From: Actinophytocola sp963826035
GTDB lineage: Bacteria; Actinomycetota; Actinomycetes; Mycobacteriales; Pseudonocardiaceae
Reading direction: 5' to 3'
Length of the DNA: 64,000 nt
NCBI GenBank assembly: GCA_963826035.1
Contig: CAWGVZ010000020.1
Span: 332,148 to 396,147, forward strand
A model generated the notes under the pieces. The model was not told the origin of the DNA, made no database searches, and saw only the letters and a list, made by a program, of their open reading frames with translations. Both the position numbers and the translations under genes were made by a program. This document shows positions 32,265-41,715 of this stretch, piece by piece. The stretch's first letter is position 1. Every line of letters begins with the position of its first letter.

Positions 32265-35200
32265 GTTGTGGGCGAGTAGATCCACGCCGCCGGCGACCAC
32301 GTAGTAGGTGTGGATGGTGTCGACCGTCAGGTTGTAGACCTGCCGCTCCTCCGTCCACTCGCGAGTGTCGACGACAGTCGCCGCACGGTGGTCGCCCGTC
32401 TCGAACCGGTGGCCCGGCAGCAGATCGCCCGCCTCGACCCACCGGTTCAGCTCGGCCACCCACATCGGGTGTCCCTGGGTGGCGACGAACTTTCCCGCAC
32501 CCGTCGAGACCTCGACGAGGTCCTTGCGCCCGTCACCGACGATCAGGTCGGTCACCGGCATGGGCTCGGTCCGCCCGGTGGTCGGGTCGGTGGCGACCAC
32601 CAGATCTCCCGGCTTCACCTGGTCGATGCGTTTGGTGCCGCCGTTGGCCATCCGCACCCGCGTGTCACCGGCGAAGCTGTTCTTCTTCCCGCAGCTGCCG
32701 GCATCCACCACGTTGTCGGTCACCCGCCGTCCTGTTCGGACGGTGGACACCGCGTCGTCGGAGTGCCGAGCGGCGAGCGAGGCGACCCGCGCCGCGCGCA
32801 CGGCACCGCCGCCGACGCCGCCGAGCAGGTACCCGCCGATGGTGGCGGCCGTCCACGCGCACGCCTCCAGGTCGCCCTTCGTGACGCAGGAGACGAGGTC
32901 GGTGACGCCGGACATGTCGGCCGCGACCTTCAGCGCCGCCTTGAGATAGGGAGCCGCGGCCTGCGCGAAGTCGTTGACCGCCTCGGCCGCCTTCGACACG
33001 TTCTCCACCACCGCGCCCGCGACGTCGACCGCCTTCTGGTAGATGGCCGTCGCGCTCTTCACGGTGTCGGCCACCACGTTCCGCGTCGTCTGCACCACCT
33101 TCGCCGGGAGATGCGCGGCCGCCGACACGAGCTTCTTCGCCGCCGAGAGCATGGGTTTCGCCGCGGCCAGCACCGCCCGGACGGGCGTGTGTTTCGCGAC
33201 GTACGCGGCCGCCTTCTTCGCCACCCTGGTGACCTGTTTGGCCTTCGCGACGGCGGCCTTGCGCGCCTGTTCGGCTTTGCGTGCCGTCCAGTTGATCGCG
33301 TCGCGGACGGCCTTGCGGCTCTGTTGGTAGACGTTCTTCGCGCTCTTGTAGAAGTTCTTCGCGCCCTTGTAGAGCCACTTGGCGCCCTTGCTGATCCCGC
33401 GCCCGATGGCCTTCAGTCCACTCGAGACCTTGCTACCCACCCACCTGGCGGCGGACTTGACCTTCTTCCCCACCCACTTGGCGGCGGACGCGACCTTGCT
33501 GCCGACGAACTTGGCGCCGCTCCACACCGTGCTGCCGAACCACTTGATGCCGGCCGACACGTGGTTGGAGACGAACGACGCGCCCGAGGAAACCTTGCTC
33601 CCCGCCCAGCTCGCGGCCTGGCTGACCTTGTTCGTCACCTTCTTGCACCAACCGCACCCCCACTGGCCGTCCGGGTCGGTGACGTTGAGCGGGTCGCCAT
33701 TGCCGTAGGTGTACCGGTTCGCGGTGATCGAGTCGCCGCGGGTGTGGTCGACCGTGTCGCGTGCGGTGAAGGCGCCGGCGTTCGGGTCGTACCAGCGGGC
33801 CCCCATGTTGACCTGCTTGGTGTCCGGGTCGGTCCAGTCGCCCTGGTAGCCGAGGTTCCCGGTGTCGCCCTCCGTGGTCAGCACTTCGCCGAACGGGTCG
33901 TACGCGGTCGAGTCGGACAACCCGCCGAGCGCGGTGTCGCCCGCCGCGAAACCACCGACGATGTCACCGTGCTCGTCGGCCAGCGCGAGCGTCGTGCCGG
34001 TCGCATCGCCGACGGCGAGCAGGTCGTCCTCCGGGCCCCGCGCGAACTTCTCCACGCCGTCGGCCACCGGCTCGGCGGACAGGCCGGCGTAGGTGACGGC
34101 CATGCCGTCCCGCGACACCAGCCGGCCGACGCCGTCGTAGGTGTAGGTGTGTCCGGCCGCGCCGACCATCCGGTCGAACGCGTCGAAGTCGAACCGCTCG
34201 GTCAGCCCGGAGCTGGTGCGCGTCGCCCGCGTTCCCCGCGCGGTATGGGAGTAGGTGTAGTCCCCGTCGGACAGCAGGCGGTTGCGCTGGTCGTAGGTGG
34301 CCGTCTTGTCCCCGGTCCTGGTCCGGTTGCCGGCCGCGTCCCACTCGTAGGCGGTCGTGCCGGTCGGTCCGGTCCACGACGTGAGCCGGCCCGCGAGGTC
34401 GTAGGCGTAGGTGTTGTTCCCCGCGCCCGCCGTCCCGGTGGTGGACTTGCCCACGATCTGGTCGTTCGCGTTGTAGGTGTAGTTCACGGCCGACACCACC
34501 GCGCCCGCGCTGTTCTTCAGCGTGTCCGAGGTGTTGCGGGCCAGGTCGTCGTAGCCGAACGTGCGCACCCGCCCGGACCCGAAGTCCACTGTGGAGAGCA
34601 GACCGGCCGTGTCGTAGCCGTACCGCTGGACGGTGCCCGAGAGACCGTCGGCCGCCGTGGCCAACCGGCCGTTCGTGTAGGTGAACGTGGCCTGGCCGGC
34701 CGCGTCCTTGCGGGAGGACTCGTTGCCGTCACTGTCGTAGGCGTAGTCCGCCGAACCGCCCGGACCGCGCGCGGTGAGCAGGTTGCCCCGGTCGTCGTAG
34801 GTGTAGGTGTTCGTCCCGCCCGGCGCGCTCACCGACGTGATCTGGTCGAGCAGGTCGTAGCCCACCTTGCGGCTGCTGGTGGTGACCGACGCGCCCGCAC
34901 CGGTCTCCTCCACCAACCGGCCGCCCGCGTCGTAGGTGGCCGCGCGGGTCACCCCGCCCGGCGCCGAGATCTTCGCGGGGTACGCGCCGGCGTCGTAGCC
35001 GACCGTCCACGTGCGATCCGCGGCGTTCGGGTGCGCGGTGGTGGCCGGCTCGATGGCCGACTCGGGCAGCCCCAACGTGTTGTAGGTGTACAGGAAGCTG
35101 TTGCCCAACCCGTTGGTGAGCCGGGTACGCTGCCCGGCCGCGTCGTACCCGAACGACGTGGTGATCGACGAGGTGGCGGTCACCGGTTCCACCTGCCGCA

Positions 35201-38200
35201 CCAGCTGGTCGCCCGCGTCGTAGGTGTAGGTGGTGGTGGTGCCGAGTCCGTCGGTCGCCGACACCACGTTGCCGGCCTGGTCGTAGGCGGCGCGCCGGGA
35301 CTGCGCGAGCGTCCCGTCCGGACGCAGCTTGTTCACCGCGACCGCGCGGCCGGCGGCGTCATGGACGGTCTGGGTGGTCCGTCCGATGTGGTCGGCCTGC
35401 CGGACGTTCCGGCCGCTGTGGTCGTAGCCGTACTGCGCCGACACCCCCGACGGGTCCACCGAACGGTTCAGCTGGCCGAGCGAGTCGTAGATGTTCCGGG
35501 TGACCGCACCCGACGGCGAGTCGGTGCGGACGAGGTTGCCCGAATCGTCGTAGACCATGGACATGGTGAAGTTGTTCGGCTGCGGGTGCCGCTCGACCTC
35601 GGTGGCCGTGAGCGGGCGGTCGAGGTCGTCGTAGGTCGCCTCCACCCGGCCACCCATGGCGTCCGTCGTGGACAGTGGCTGTCCGGTGCGGGTGTAGGTG
35701 TAGGCGGTGACCGCGCGGGTGTCGTTCGTGGTGGCCGGCTCGTCCTGGTTCACCATCCGGCCGAGCTGGTCGTAGGTGTAGCGGGTCGAGTTGCCGCGCG
35801 GGTCGGTGACCTCGGCGACATTGCCGAGCCCGTCGTAGCGGATCTTGGTGGTCGGGGTCACCGGGTTCGCCGCGCCCGGCGCCTGGTAGGCCGGTTCCGC
35901 CTCGGTCACCGGCCTGCCGAGCTTGTCGTAGGTCCACGTGCGGGTGTTGCCGACCTCGTCGCGCACGGCCGTCTGCTCGCCGAACGTGTCGTAGCCGTAG
36001 GTGGCGACCGGCCGGACGGTCTGCGGGGCGGCCCCGCCCGACTCGGCGGCCACCGGCGCGCCCATGTCCCGGACCAGCTGCTCCAACTCGTCGTAGGCGA
36101 ACGTCGTCGTGTAGGCCGCCGGGTCGGCGCCCGGCACGTTCCCACGCGGGTCCGTTGTGGACAGTTGCAGGCCGCGCTGGTCGTAGGTCGAGGTGGTGAC
36201 GAGCGACTCGGTACCCGTGGAGGTCGTCTCCCGCACGGCGTTGCCCGCGTCGTCATAGACGTAGTCGACGACCTCCGCGGCCGTCGGCATCGGCCACGGC
36301 ACGTTCGACGCCCGGCCGGTGCGGCTGACCCTGGTGACACTGCCGCCCTGGTCGTAGGTGTAGGTCGTGGTCCGTGCCAGCCCACTCGGGTCCTCCACCG
36401 TGGACACGAGGTCGCCACCGCGGTCGAAGGCCTGGGTCAGCGTCATGGTGCCGTTGCCCGTGACCTTCTTCGTCGGGTTGCCGGCGTTGTCGTAGAAGTT
36501 CTCCTCGACCACGTAGTCGCGGGGCACCCCGTCGTGACCGCGGAACTTCTTCAGGACGATCTTCCACAGGCGGTCGTCGCCGTAGTACTGGTACTCGTAC
36601 CGCCTGCCCATGGCGTCGGTCTCACTCGCCCGCCGCCCGGCGAAGTCGTAGGAGTAGGAACGCACGACCAGGTAGTCGTTCACCAGGCCGCCCTGGTCGT
36701 CGCCCGTGTAGGCACGCAGCCGCACCTCGGCGATCGCGTTGCGGGCGGTGTAGGCGTAGTCGTAGCGGTTGCCGAGTGCGTCCACCGTGGACACCAGGTT
36801 GCCGAACCGGTCGTAGCTCGACGAGGTCTCGTTGCCCTCGGCGTCGACCACCCGGACCGGCCGGCCGGCGTCGTCGTAGTCGGTGGTGGTCGTGCGGGTC
36901 GGGTCACCGCCGAGCTTGTCGATCTCCTCGACCTTCGTGGCGTTGCTGTCGACGTCATAGGTGGTGGTCGTCAGCTGCTGATGCTTGACGCCGGTCACCG
37001 CGTCGGTGGTCACCGGCCCGGTCACGCCGACCGGCCGCGACAGCGCGTCGTAGGTGAAGGTGGTGGTGACGCCGGCCGGATAGGTGTCGGACACCTCGGT
37101 TTCCGTGACCTGCCGGCCGAGCACGTCGTAGGTGTACTTGGTGACCAGACCGGACGGCTCGGTCGTCTGCGCCAGGTCGCCGTTCGCGTAGTACTGCTGA
37201 CGGGTGACCTGGCCGCGCGGGTCGGTGGTGGTGAGCAGCAGCCCCGCGGGGATGGAGCCGCCGCCGACCGCGGACTCCGTGCCGTTGCTGTAGGTGTGCC
37301 GCACGACCGCGCCGTCCGGCTCGGTCTGCGTGGCCAGGTCTCCTTGCGGTGTATAGGTGTAGGTGGTGCGGTAGGTGTTGTCGGTGGCGCTCGCCGAACG
37401 CGGGTCACGCGTCTCGATGGGCAACTCGTTGCGCGGGTCGAACGGGTTGGTGACGGTCGCCGGGTAGGTGGTGTACGCGGTCTGGCACACGCCCGCGCGC
37501 TGACACGTCGTGCGGTTCGCGAGGTTGCCACGCGCGTCGTAGGTCAGCGAGACGGCGTCGCCGTTCTCGTTCGTGACCTTCGCCAGCCCACCCGTGTCGT
37601 TGTACTCGTAGGTCCGGATGGCCATGCCGTCGAGCGGGTGCTCCACGAACACCGGTCCGCCCGACCCGCCGGGGATGACCGTGCAGAACTTCGGGTCGCC
37701 CGGGTCGGGCGTGCTGCACTCCTCGACCTCCTGCGGCGGCGCCGGGTCGGGGTAGCCGGGGCGGTCCTCCTCGCGGAGTTCGAGCCCGATCGGCAGCCCG
37801 GAGCGCAGCAGCTGGTTGGTCAGCGCGTCGTACTCGTACAGGTTGGCGCGGTTGGACGGGTCGATCACCTGCACGCTGCGGCGCAGGTCGTCATCGCCGC
37901 CGAAGACCGCTGGCGCGCCGATCTTCCAGGTGCCGCCGTCCCGGTCGGTGTAGGTGGCCAGCCGGTCCAGGTTCACGTCGTAGGTGGCCGTCAGCGCCGT
38001 CGACCCGCCGGGCATGGTCACGCCCGTCAGCTGGTCGGCCGCATTCGCGCCGTAGCGGTGGTGCGCGGCGACCGCCACCGCGCCGAGCGGCCGCGAGTAC
38101 ACGGCCACCTCGTCGATGGCGCCCGTGAAGTACCGCGTGGCCGCCGTGCCCCAGCCCGGCCACGAGCCGGGGGTGGTCACGGTGGCGGCGCCGAGCTGGT

Positions 38201-41200
38201 TGAACGTCAGCAGCGCGTGGTCGAGGGTGGCGGTCGTCTGTCCTACCCGGACACCGTCGAGGTAGAGCGTCTGCGTGGTTCCCATGGAGGACAGCACCGC
38301 GTGGTGCCACCGGCCGTCGTTGACCGCGCCGGCCGACGTGACCGGTGCGATGGTGGTGTTGCCGAACTGACCGCGCAGCTTGCCGTCGGTGCCGATGTAC
38401 AGGACGGGCACACCCCGGCCGGGTGCCGTGCCGAACGCCTTGTCCTGGTAGCCGAGCAGCGGCCCGCCGGTGCCGGTGGTGGCCGCCTTGAACCACAGCT
38501 CGACCGCGCCGTCGCGGCTCTTCTTCACCACCCCCTTCGGCAGGTCCACCCGCGACGAGGTGCCGTTGAACGTGGCCGCCGTACCGGTGGCACCGGCGAG
38601 CGCACCCGCGCCGCCGAGCGTCACGGACGTGTACTTGGCGGCGTCCTCGCCGAGGTTGACGGCGATCTCGCTGCCGGCGTTGCCGCCCTCGGCCTCGCCC
38701 AGCCGCCAGTACGACTCCGGCTTCGAGTCGAGCACGGCGCTGCGGTAGTGCGAGCCCGCCGCGTACTCGTAGGTGGTGCACACCGCGCCAGGAGCGCACA
38801 CCTTGGTCAGCACGTCACCGAAGTACGTGTAGTCCCAGGAGGTGTCGAGGTCGGTGGTCACCTTCGTGACGTGCGCGCCGGTCCAGGTGAACCGCAGCGC
38901 GCGGCCGGCCGTGTTGGTCTGGCTGTTGGACACCTGCGCCTTCGTGAGCTTGCCGCTCGTGTCGTAGGTGAGCACCACCGAACGCTGCGCGGCGTCGGTG
39001 ATCCTGATCAGCCGGCCGCCGGAGTCGAACCGGTACACCACCCCCGCCCGGTCGGCCAGCGTCCACGCGCCGGACGTCAGGGTGAGCGCGGCCGACCGGA
39101 CCGAGGGTGCGGCGAACGTGCCGTCGGCGTTGCGGCCGAACCGCACGGCCTGGCCGTCCGGATAGGTCACCACCACGTTGCCGGAACCATCGTCGTCGGT
39201 GGTGAGCCGCATATCGTACCTGGTGGTCCAGCCGGCACCGAACGCGTTGTCCCGCCTCGGGTCCAGGCTGTTGTACGTGCGGATGAGATTGAGTTCCGGG
39301 CCGGCCGTGGCGGCCGTCGCGTCGACCGCGACCGTGGAAAGGTTGCCGGACTGCGCGTCGTACTCGCGTTCCTGCGCCGCCTCCGCGGCCCCGGCGATCC
39401 GGGAGGTGATGTCGGGCTGCGGCACGTCGGCGAGAATGGTCGAGTAGTCCGACGACACCTCGGTCGTGCCGTCCTTCACGAACACCCGCCACAGGTAAGC
39501 CTTCGTCCACGCCATCCGTCCTACTGGGACGGTCCACGCCTGACTCGCCTGGGAGCCGGAGGTCGTACAGGACACGGGGGCGCCAGCCGGGCCGCGGTCG
39601 CAGATCTCGAACCGGAAACTCAGCGACGAGCCGGGTGGCGCGTCGATGTCGAGGGCACGTCCCCACAGCACGGGGGTCAGCGTCGGCGCCTGGTATCCGT
39701 TGGGCGGGAACAGCTCCTGCACGACCGGCGGCAGGTCGGTGACCTCCAGCACGATCCGCGCCGGCGCCACCTGATGGTCGGTGAACACGATCCCGCCGGT
39801 CCGGACCATGGTGAAGTCGAGGAAGTACCGGCCTGGCGGCAACGGCTTGATCGTCGCGTCGAACGTCACCCGCGCGTTCCTGGCGACCGTGGTGGTGAGG
39901 TCGGCCGCGCGGAACTGGCCGACCGCCGCACCGGTCTGTGCTTTGTAGACACGATAGGCGAGGTAGTAGCCGCCCGGGTTCCACGGGTCCTTGCTCCGGT
40001 TGGTGACCGTGACCTTGGCCTTGCCGCTCTGGTTCTGCAGCACCGGCGGGTCGGGCACCGGGTTCGGGATCGAGTACTCGGCGTTGTACGGGCTGTGCGT
40101 CACGTACAGCCTCGGCTGGTTGGCGGCCGCGCTCGACCCGACGAACCGCTTGCCGCTCAACGAGTCCGACACGTTCGCGCGCAGCGAGATGCCGTTGTTA
40201 GCCGTGGTGCCGTCGACCCAGCCCTGCACCAGCCGGGTGCCACCGGCGCCGAGGTCGAACAGCTCGGCCGCCGTCGGGCAGGCCGAGGTGGTCTGGCCCT
40301 GCGCGAACCACCCGTGCGCGAACGACCGGCTGGCCATCGACGCGCCCACCGCCGGTCCGGGATAGGAGTAGCCGCCGGTCGGTGTCCACGCGCCGGTGAC
40401 CGGGTGGACGGTGACCGGGCGGGCCCGGCACGAGTTGGCGTCGTAGTTGACCACCTGGAGCTGCGCGCCGTAGATCGTGTTGAACCGCAGGCGGTTCACG
40501 AGCGTGCCGAACTTGAGGTAGGACGCGGTGGACGCGCCGGCCACGGCACCGACCTGCAGCTCCGACCCACCCGACACCGACGACCCGCCGCGCACGTACA
40601 TGGCGGCGTCGGCCTTGTCGTTGTCGACCGGGAGGCTCACGGTCGGGTCGACGTGCACGGGGAACTGGCGGGCCGGGTCACGCAGCCACGCGTCGTCGAC
40701 CGTGACCTCGAGGGTGTTGCCGTCGAGCCGGTAGGTGACGGCCGTCGACAGCGCGGCCGCCGAGTCGACCATGTTTCCCGCCGGTATCACGGCTTTGACG
40801 TCACCGGCCGCGTCGGTGAGCACGACCTGGCCGTCGGCGAGGGTTGGTGTCAAACCGCTGAGCCGGAACGGGAAGCGGAACGTGCGGGACGTGTCCGCGT
40901 TGCGCAGGACCAGGGTTTCCTTGATGCCGCCCGCTCGGGCCGCCAGATGGAGGTCGACGCCCGGCAGGACCCCGGGATAGGTGACGGAGTCCGCGCCGGC
41001 CACGCCGGTGGCGGGAGCCGCGCCTTCGAGACCGTAGGCCAGTTCGTGGTCGCCGAACCGCATCCCGGCGAGCCTGGCGGAGTCCGCGCGCGCGGCGAAC
41101 TCGAGAGCGGCGGAGTTCGTGGGGTTCACCCAGCCGGTGTCGGTCGGCGTGAGCTTCGTGTCGATGGGGAGCCAGTTCCCGTCGCGGTCGCGGAAGTTCA

Positions 41201-41621
41201 GCGGTGTCGCGGAGAACTCGGTGGTCTCGGTGCCGTCGGTGTTCGTGTAGACCCGTTCGTGCGCGCCACGGGCATCGGGTCTCTCTCGGCTGGTGGTGCG
41301 GTCGAACCCCGTGCGCCGCGTGGGTCCGGTCGCCACGGACGCGGTGTTGCCGGCGGCCGCGTCGAGTTCGTTGCGCGGGTAGCGGGAGCGTTGAGAGGCC
41401 GGGACCGTGCGGTTGGGTCTGCCGACCTCGAGATGGGCCTGTCCGGAAGCACTGCCCCACCGCTGATCCGGCGCCTCGTGGAAGGGATACCCGTTGGCTC
41501 CGAAGGGATAGGTCGGTTCGACCGCATCACCGGCGAGCCCGACTCCCAACACGACCACGAGGCCCAGGCAACCGGCCCGCACAAGGCGTCCGCGCCGGAA
41601 TCTGAACGGGTGAGAAGCCAC
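31983..41621 (-). CDS. Giant RHS-repeat protein with DNRLRE, LamG, Hint and unidentified C-terminal tail
   Basis: A 3,212-residue exported protein. A signal peptide or anchor lies at residues about 9-30 (LVRAGCLGLVVVLGVGLAG). There is a DNRLRE-type surface domain at about 328-515, a LamG-like lectin domain at about 961-1190 (ESYWRLGE..WFKAATTG..WHHAVLS..LYLDG), and dozens of YD repeats at about 800-960 and 1190-2600. The RHS core end is DPNAGAFTARD (about 2616). A Trp/Lys-rich 11-residue repeat region follows (about 2660-2755), then a Hint autoprocessing domain (Cys about 2977 to LLAHN 3119) and a 93-residue tail. RHS proteins are polymorphic-toxin or adhesion devices. The start at the GTG at 41621 has GAGGTGG 4 bases before it; a GTG at 41648 is less likely. 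Confidence 0.88.
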   Translation of the reverse strand: MASHPFRFRRGRLVRAGCLGLVVVLGVGLAGDAVEPTYPFGANGYPFHEAPDQRWGSASGQAHLEVGRPNRTVPASQRSRYPRNELDAAAGNTASVATGPTRRTGFDRTTSRERPDARGAHERVYTNTDGTETTEFSATPLNFRDRDGNWLPIDTKLTPTDTGWVNPTNSAALEFAARADSARLAGMRFGDHELAYGLEGAAPATGVAGADSVTYPGVLPGVDLHLAARAGGIKETLVLRNADTSRTFRFPFRLSGLTPTLADGQVVLTDAAGDVKAVIPAGNMVDSAAALSTAVTYRLDGNTLEVTVDDAWLRDPARQFPVHVDPTVSLPVDNDKADAAMYVRGGSSVSGGSELQVGAVAGASTASYLKFGTLVNRLRFNTIYGAQLQVVNYDANSCRARPVTVHPVTGAWTPTGGYSYPGPAVGASMASRSFAHGWFAQGQTTSACPTAAELFDLGAGGTRLVQGWVDGTTANNGISLRANVSDSLSGKRFVGSSAAANQPRLYVTHSPYNAEYSIPNPVPDPPVLQNQSGKAKVTVTNRSKDPWNPGGYYLAYRVYKAQTGAAVGQFRAADLTTTVARNARVTFDATIKPLPPGRYFLDFTMVRTGGIVFTDHQVAPARIVLEVTDLPPVVQELFPPNGYQAPTLTPVLWGRALDIDAPPGSSLSFRFEICDRGPAGAPVSCTTSGSQASQAWTVPVGRMAWTKAYLWRVFVKDGTTEVSSDYSTILADVPQPDITSRIAGAAEAAQEREYDAQSGNLSTVAVDATAATAGPELNLIRTYNSLDPRRDNAFGAGWTTRYDMRLTTDDDGSGNVVVTYPDGQAVRFGRNADGTFAAPSVRSAALTLTSGAWTLADRAGVVYRFDSGGRLIRITDAAQRSVVLTYDTSGKLTKAQVSNSQTNTAGRALRFTWTGAHVTKVTTDLDTSWDYTYFGDVLTKVCAPGAVCTTYEYAAGSHYRSAVLDSKPESYWRLGEAEGGNAGSEIAVNLGEDAAKYTSVTLGGAGALAGATGTAATFNGTSSRVDLPKGVVKKSRDGAVELWFKAATTGTGGPLLGYQDKAFGTAPGRGVPVLYIGTDGKLRGQFGNTTIAPVTSAGAVNDGRWHHAVLSSMGTTQTLYLDGVRVGQTTATLDHALLTFNQLGAATVTTPGSWPGWGTAATRYFTGAIDEVAVYSRPLGAVAVAAHHRYGANAADQLTGVTMPGGSTALTATYDVNLDRLATYTDRDGGTWKIGAPAVFGGDDDLRRSVQVIDPSNRANLYEYDALTNQLLRSGLPIGLELREEDRPGYPDPAPPQEVEECSTPDPGDPKFCTVIPGGSGGPVFVEHPLDGMAIRTYEYNDTGGLAKVTNENGDAVSLTYDARGNLANRTTCQRAGVCQTAYTTYPATVTNPFDPRNELPIETRDPRSASATDNTYRTTYTYTPQGDLATQTEPDGAVVRHTYSNGTESAVGGGSIPAGLLLTTTDPRGQVTRQQYYANGDLAQTTEPSGLVTKYTYDVLGRQVTETEVSDTYPAGVTTTFTYDALSRPVGVTGPVTTDAVTGVKHQQLTTTTYDVDSNATKVEEIDKLGGDPTRTTTTDYDDAGRPVRVVDAEGNETSSSYDRFGNLVSTVDALGNRYDYAYTARNAIAEVRLRAYTGDDQGGLVNDYLVVRSYSYDFAGRRASETDAMGRRYEYQYYGDDRLWKIVLKKFRGHDGVPRDYVVEENFYDNAGNPTKKVTGNGTMTLTQAFDRGGDLVSTVEDPSGLARTTTYTYDQGGSVTRVSRTGRASNVPWPMPTAAEVVDYVYDDAGNAVRETTSTGTESLVTTSTYDQRGLQLSTTDPRGNVPGADPAAYTTTFAYDELEQLVRDMGAPVAAESGGAAPQTVRPVATYGYDTFGEQTAVRDEVGNTRTWTYDKLGRPVTEAEPAYQAPGAANPVTPTTKIRYDGLGNVAEVTDPRGNSTRYTYDQLGRMVNQDEPATTNDTRAVTAYTYTRTGQPLSTTDAMGGRVEATYDDLDRPLTATEVERHPQPNNFTMSMVYDDSGNLVRTDSPSGAVTRNIYDSLGQLNRSVDPSGVSAQYGYDHSGRNVRQADHIGRTTQTVHDAAGRAVAVNKLRPDGTLAQSRRAAYDQAGNVVSATDGLGTTTTYTYDAGDQLVRQVEPVTATSSITTSFGYDAAGQRTRLTNGLGNSFLYTYNTLGLPESAIEPATTAHPNAADRTWTVGYDAGAYPAKISAPGGVTRAATYDAGGRLVEETGAGASVTTSSRKVGYDLLDQITSVSAPGGTNTYTYDDRGNLLTARGPGGSADYAYDSDGNESSRKDAAGQATFTYTNGRLATAADGLSGTVQRYGYDTAGLLSTVDFGSGRVRTFGYDDLARNTSDTLKNSAGAVVSAVNYTYNANDQIVGKSTTGTAGAGNNTYAYDLAGRLTSWTGPTGTTAYEWDAAGNRTRTGDKTATYDQRNRLLSDGDYTYSHTARGTRATRTSSGLTERFDFDAFDRMVGAAGHTYTYDGVGRLVSRDGMAVTYAGLSAEPVADGVEKFARGPEDDLLAVGDATGTTLALADEHGDIVGGFAAGDTALGGLSDSTAYDPFGEVLTTEGDTGNLGYQGDWTDPDTKQVNMGARWYDPNAGAFTARDTVDHTRGDSITANRYTYGNGDPLNVTDPDGQWGCGWCKKVTNKVSQAASWAGSKVSSGASFVSNHVSAGIKWFGSTVWSGAKFVGSKVASAAKWVGKKVKSAARWVGSKVSSGLKAIGRGISKGAKWLYKGAKNFYKSAKNVYQQSRKAVRDAINWTARKAEQARKAAVAKAKQVTRVAKKAAAYVAKHTPVRAVLAAAKPMLSAAKKLVSAAAHLPAKVVQTTRNVVADTVKSATAIYQKAVDVAGAVVENVSKAAEAVNDFAQAAAPYLKAALKVAADMSGVTDLVSCVTKGDLEACAWTAATIGGYLLGGVGGGAVRAARVASLAARHSDDAVSTVRTGRRVTDNVVDAGSCGKKNSFAGDTRVRMANGGTKRIDQVKPGDLVVATDPTTGRTEPMPVTDLIVGDGRKDLVEVSTGAGKFVATQGHPMWVAELNRWVEAGDLLPGHRFETGDHRAATVVDTREWTEERQVYNLTVDTIHTYYVVAGGVDLLAHNDSCPKHRDNGDTWGWKECNGSTSHCGVMEGIENRRTGQESRTDPFDGLADFMDKAMDGSMGIETIPLLLTAAIIPLKQGTKKAAQGIRRLFDR

Positions 41622-41715
41622 GATCCACCTCGCTGGTAGAGCGAGCACGCTTCCATCGGAGGAAGCTTCACCGACCGCCCTAACAAGTCGCTAACACGAC
41701 CGAGCGTGACAAACC

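Noticed and set aside
31966..32463. N-terminal extension of the secreted propeller protein
   Set aside because: It lies antisense-frame within the RHS gene; the signal peptide and ribosome site place the start at 31965.
32310..41639. A 3,109-codon open frame on the plus strand
   Set aside because: It is the exact antisense of the RHS gene and is open only because of strong third-position GC bias; it has no family features or ribosome site.
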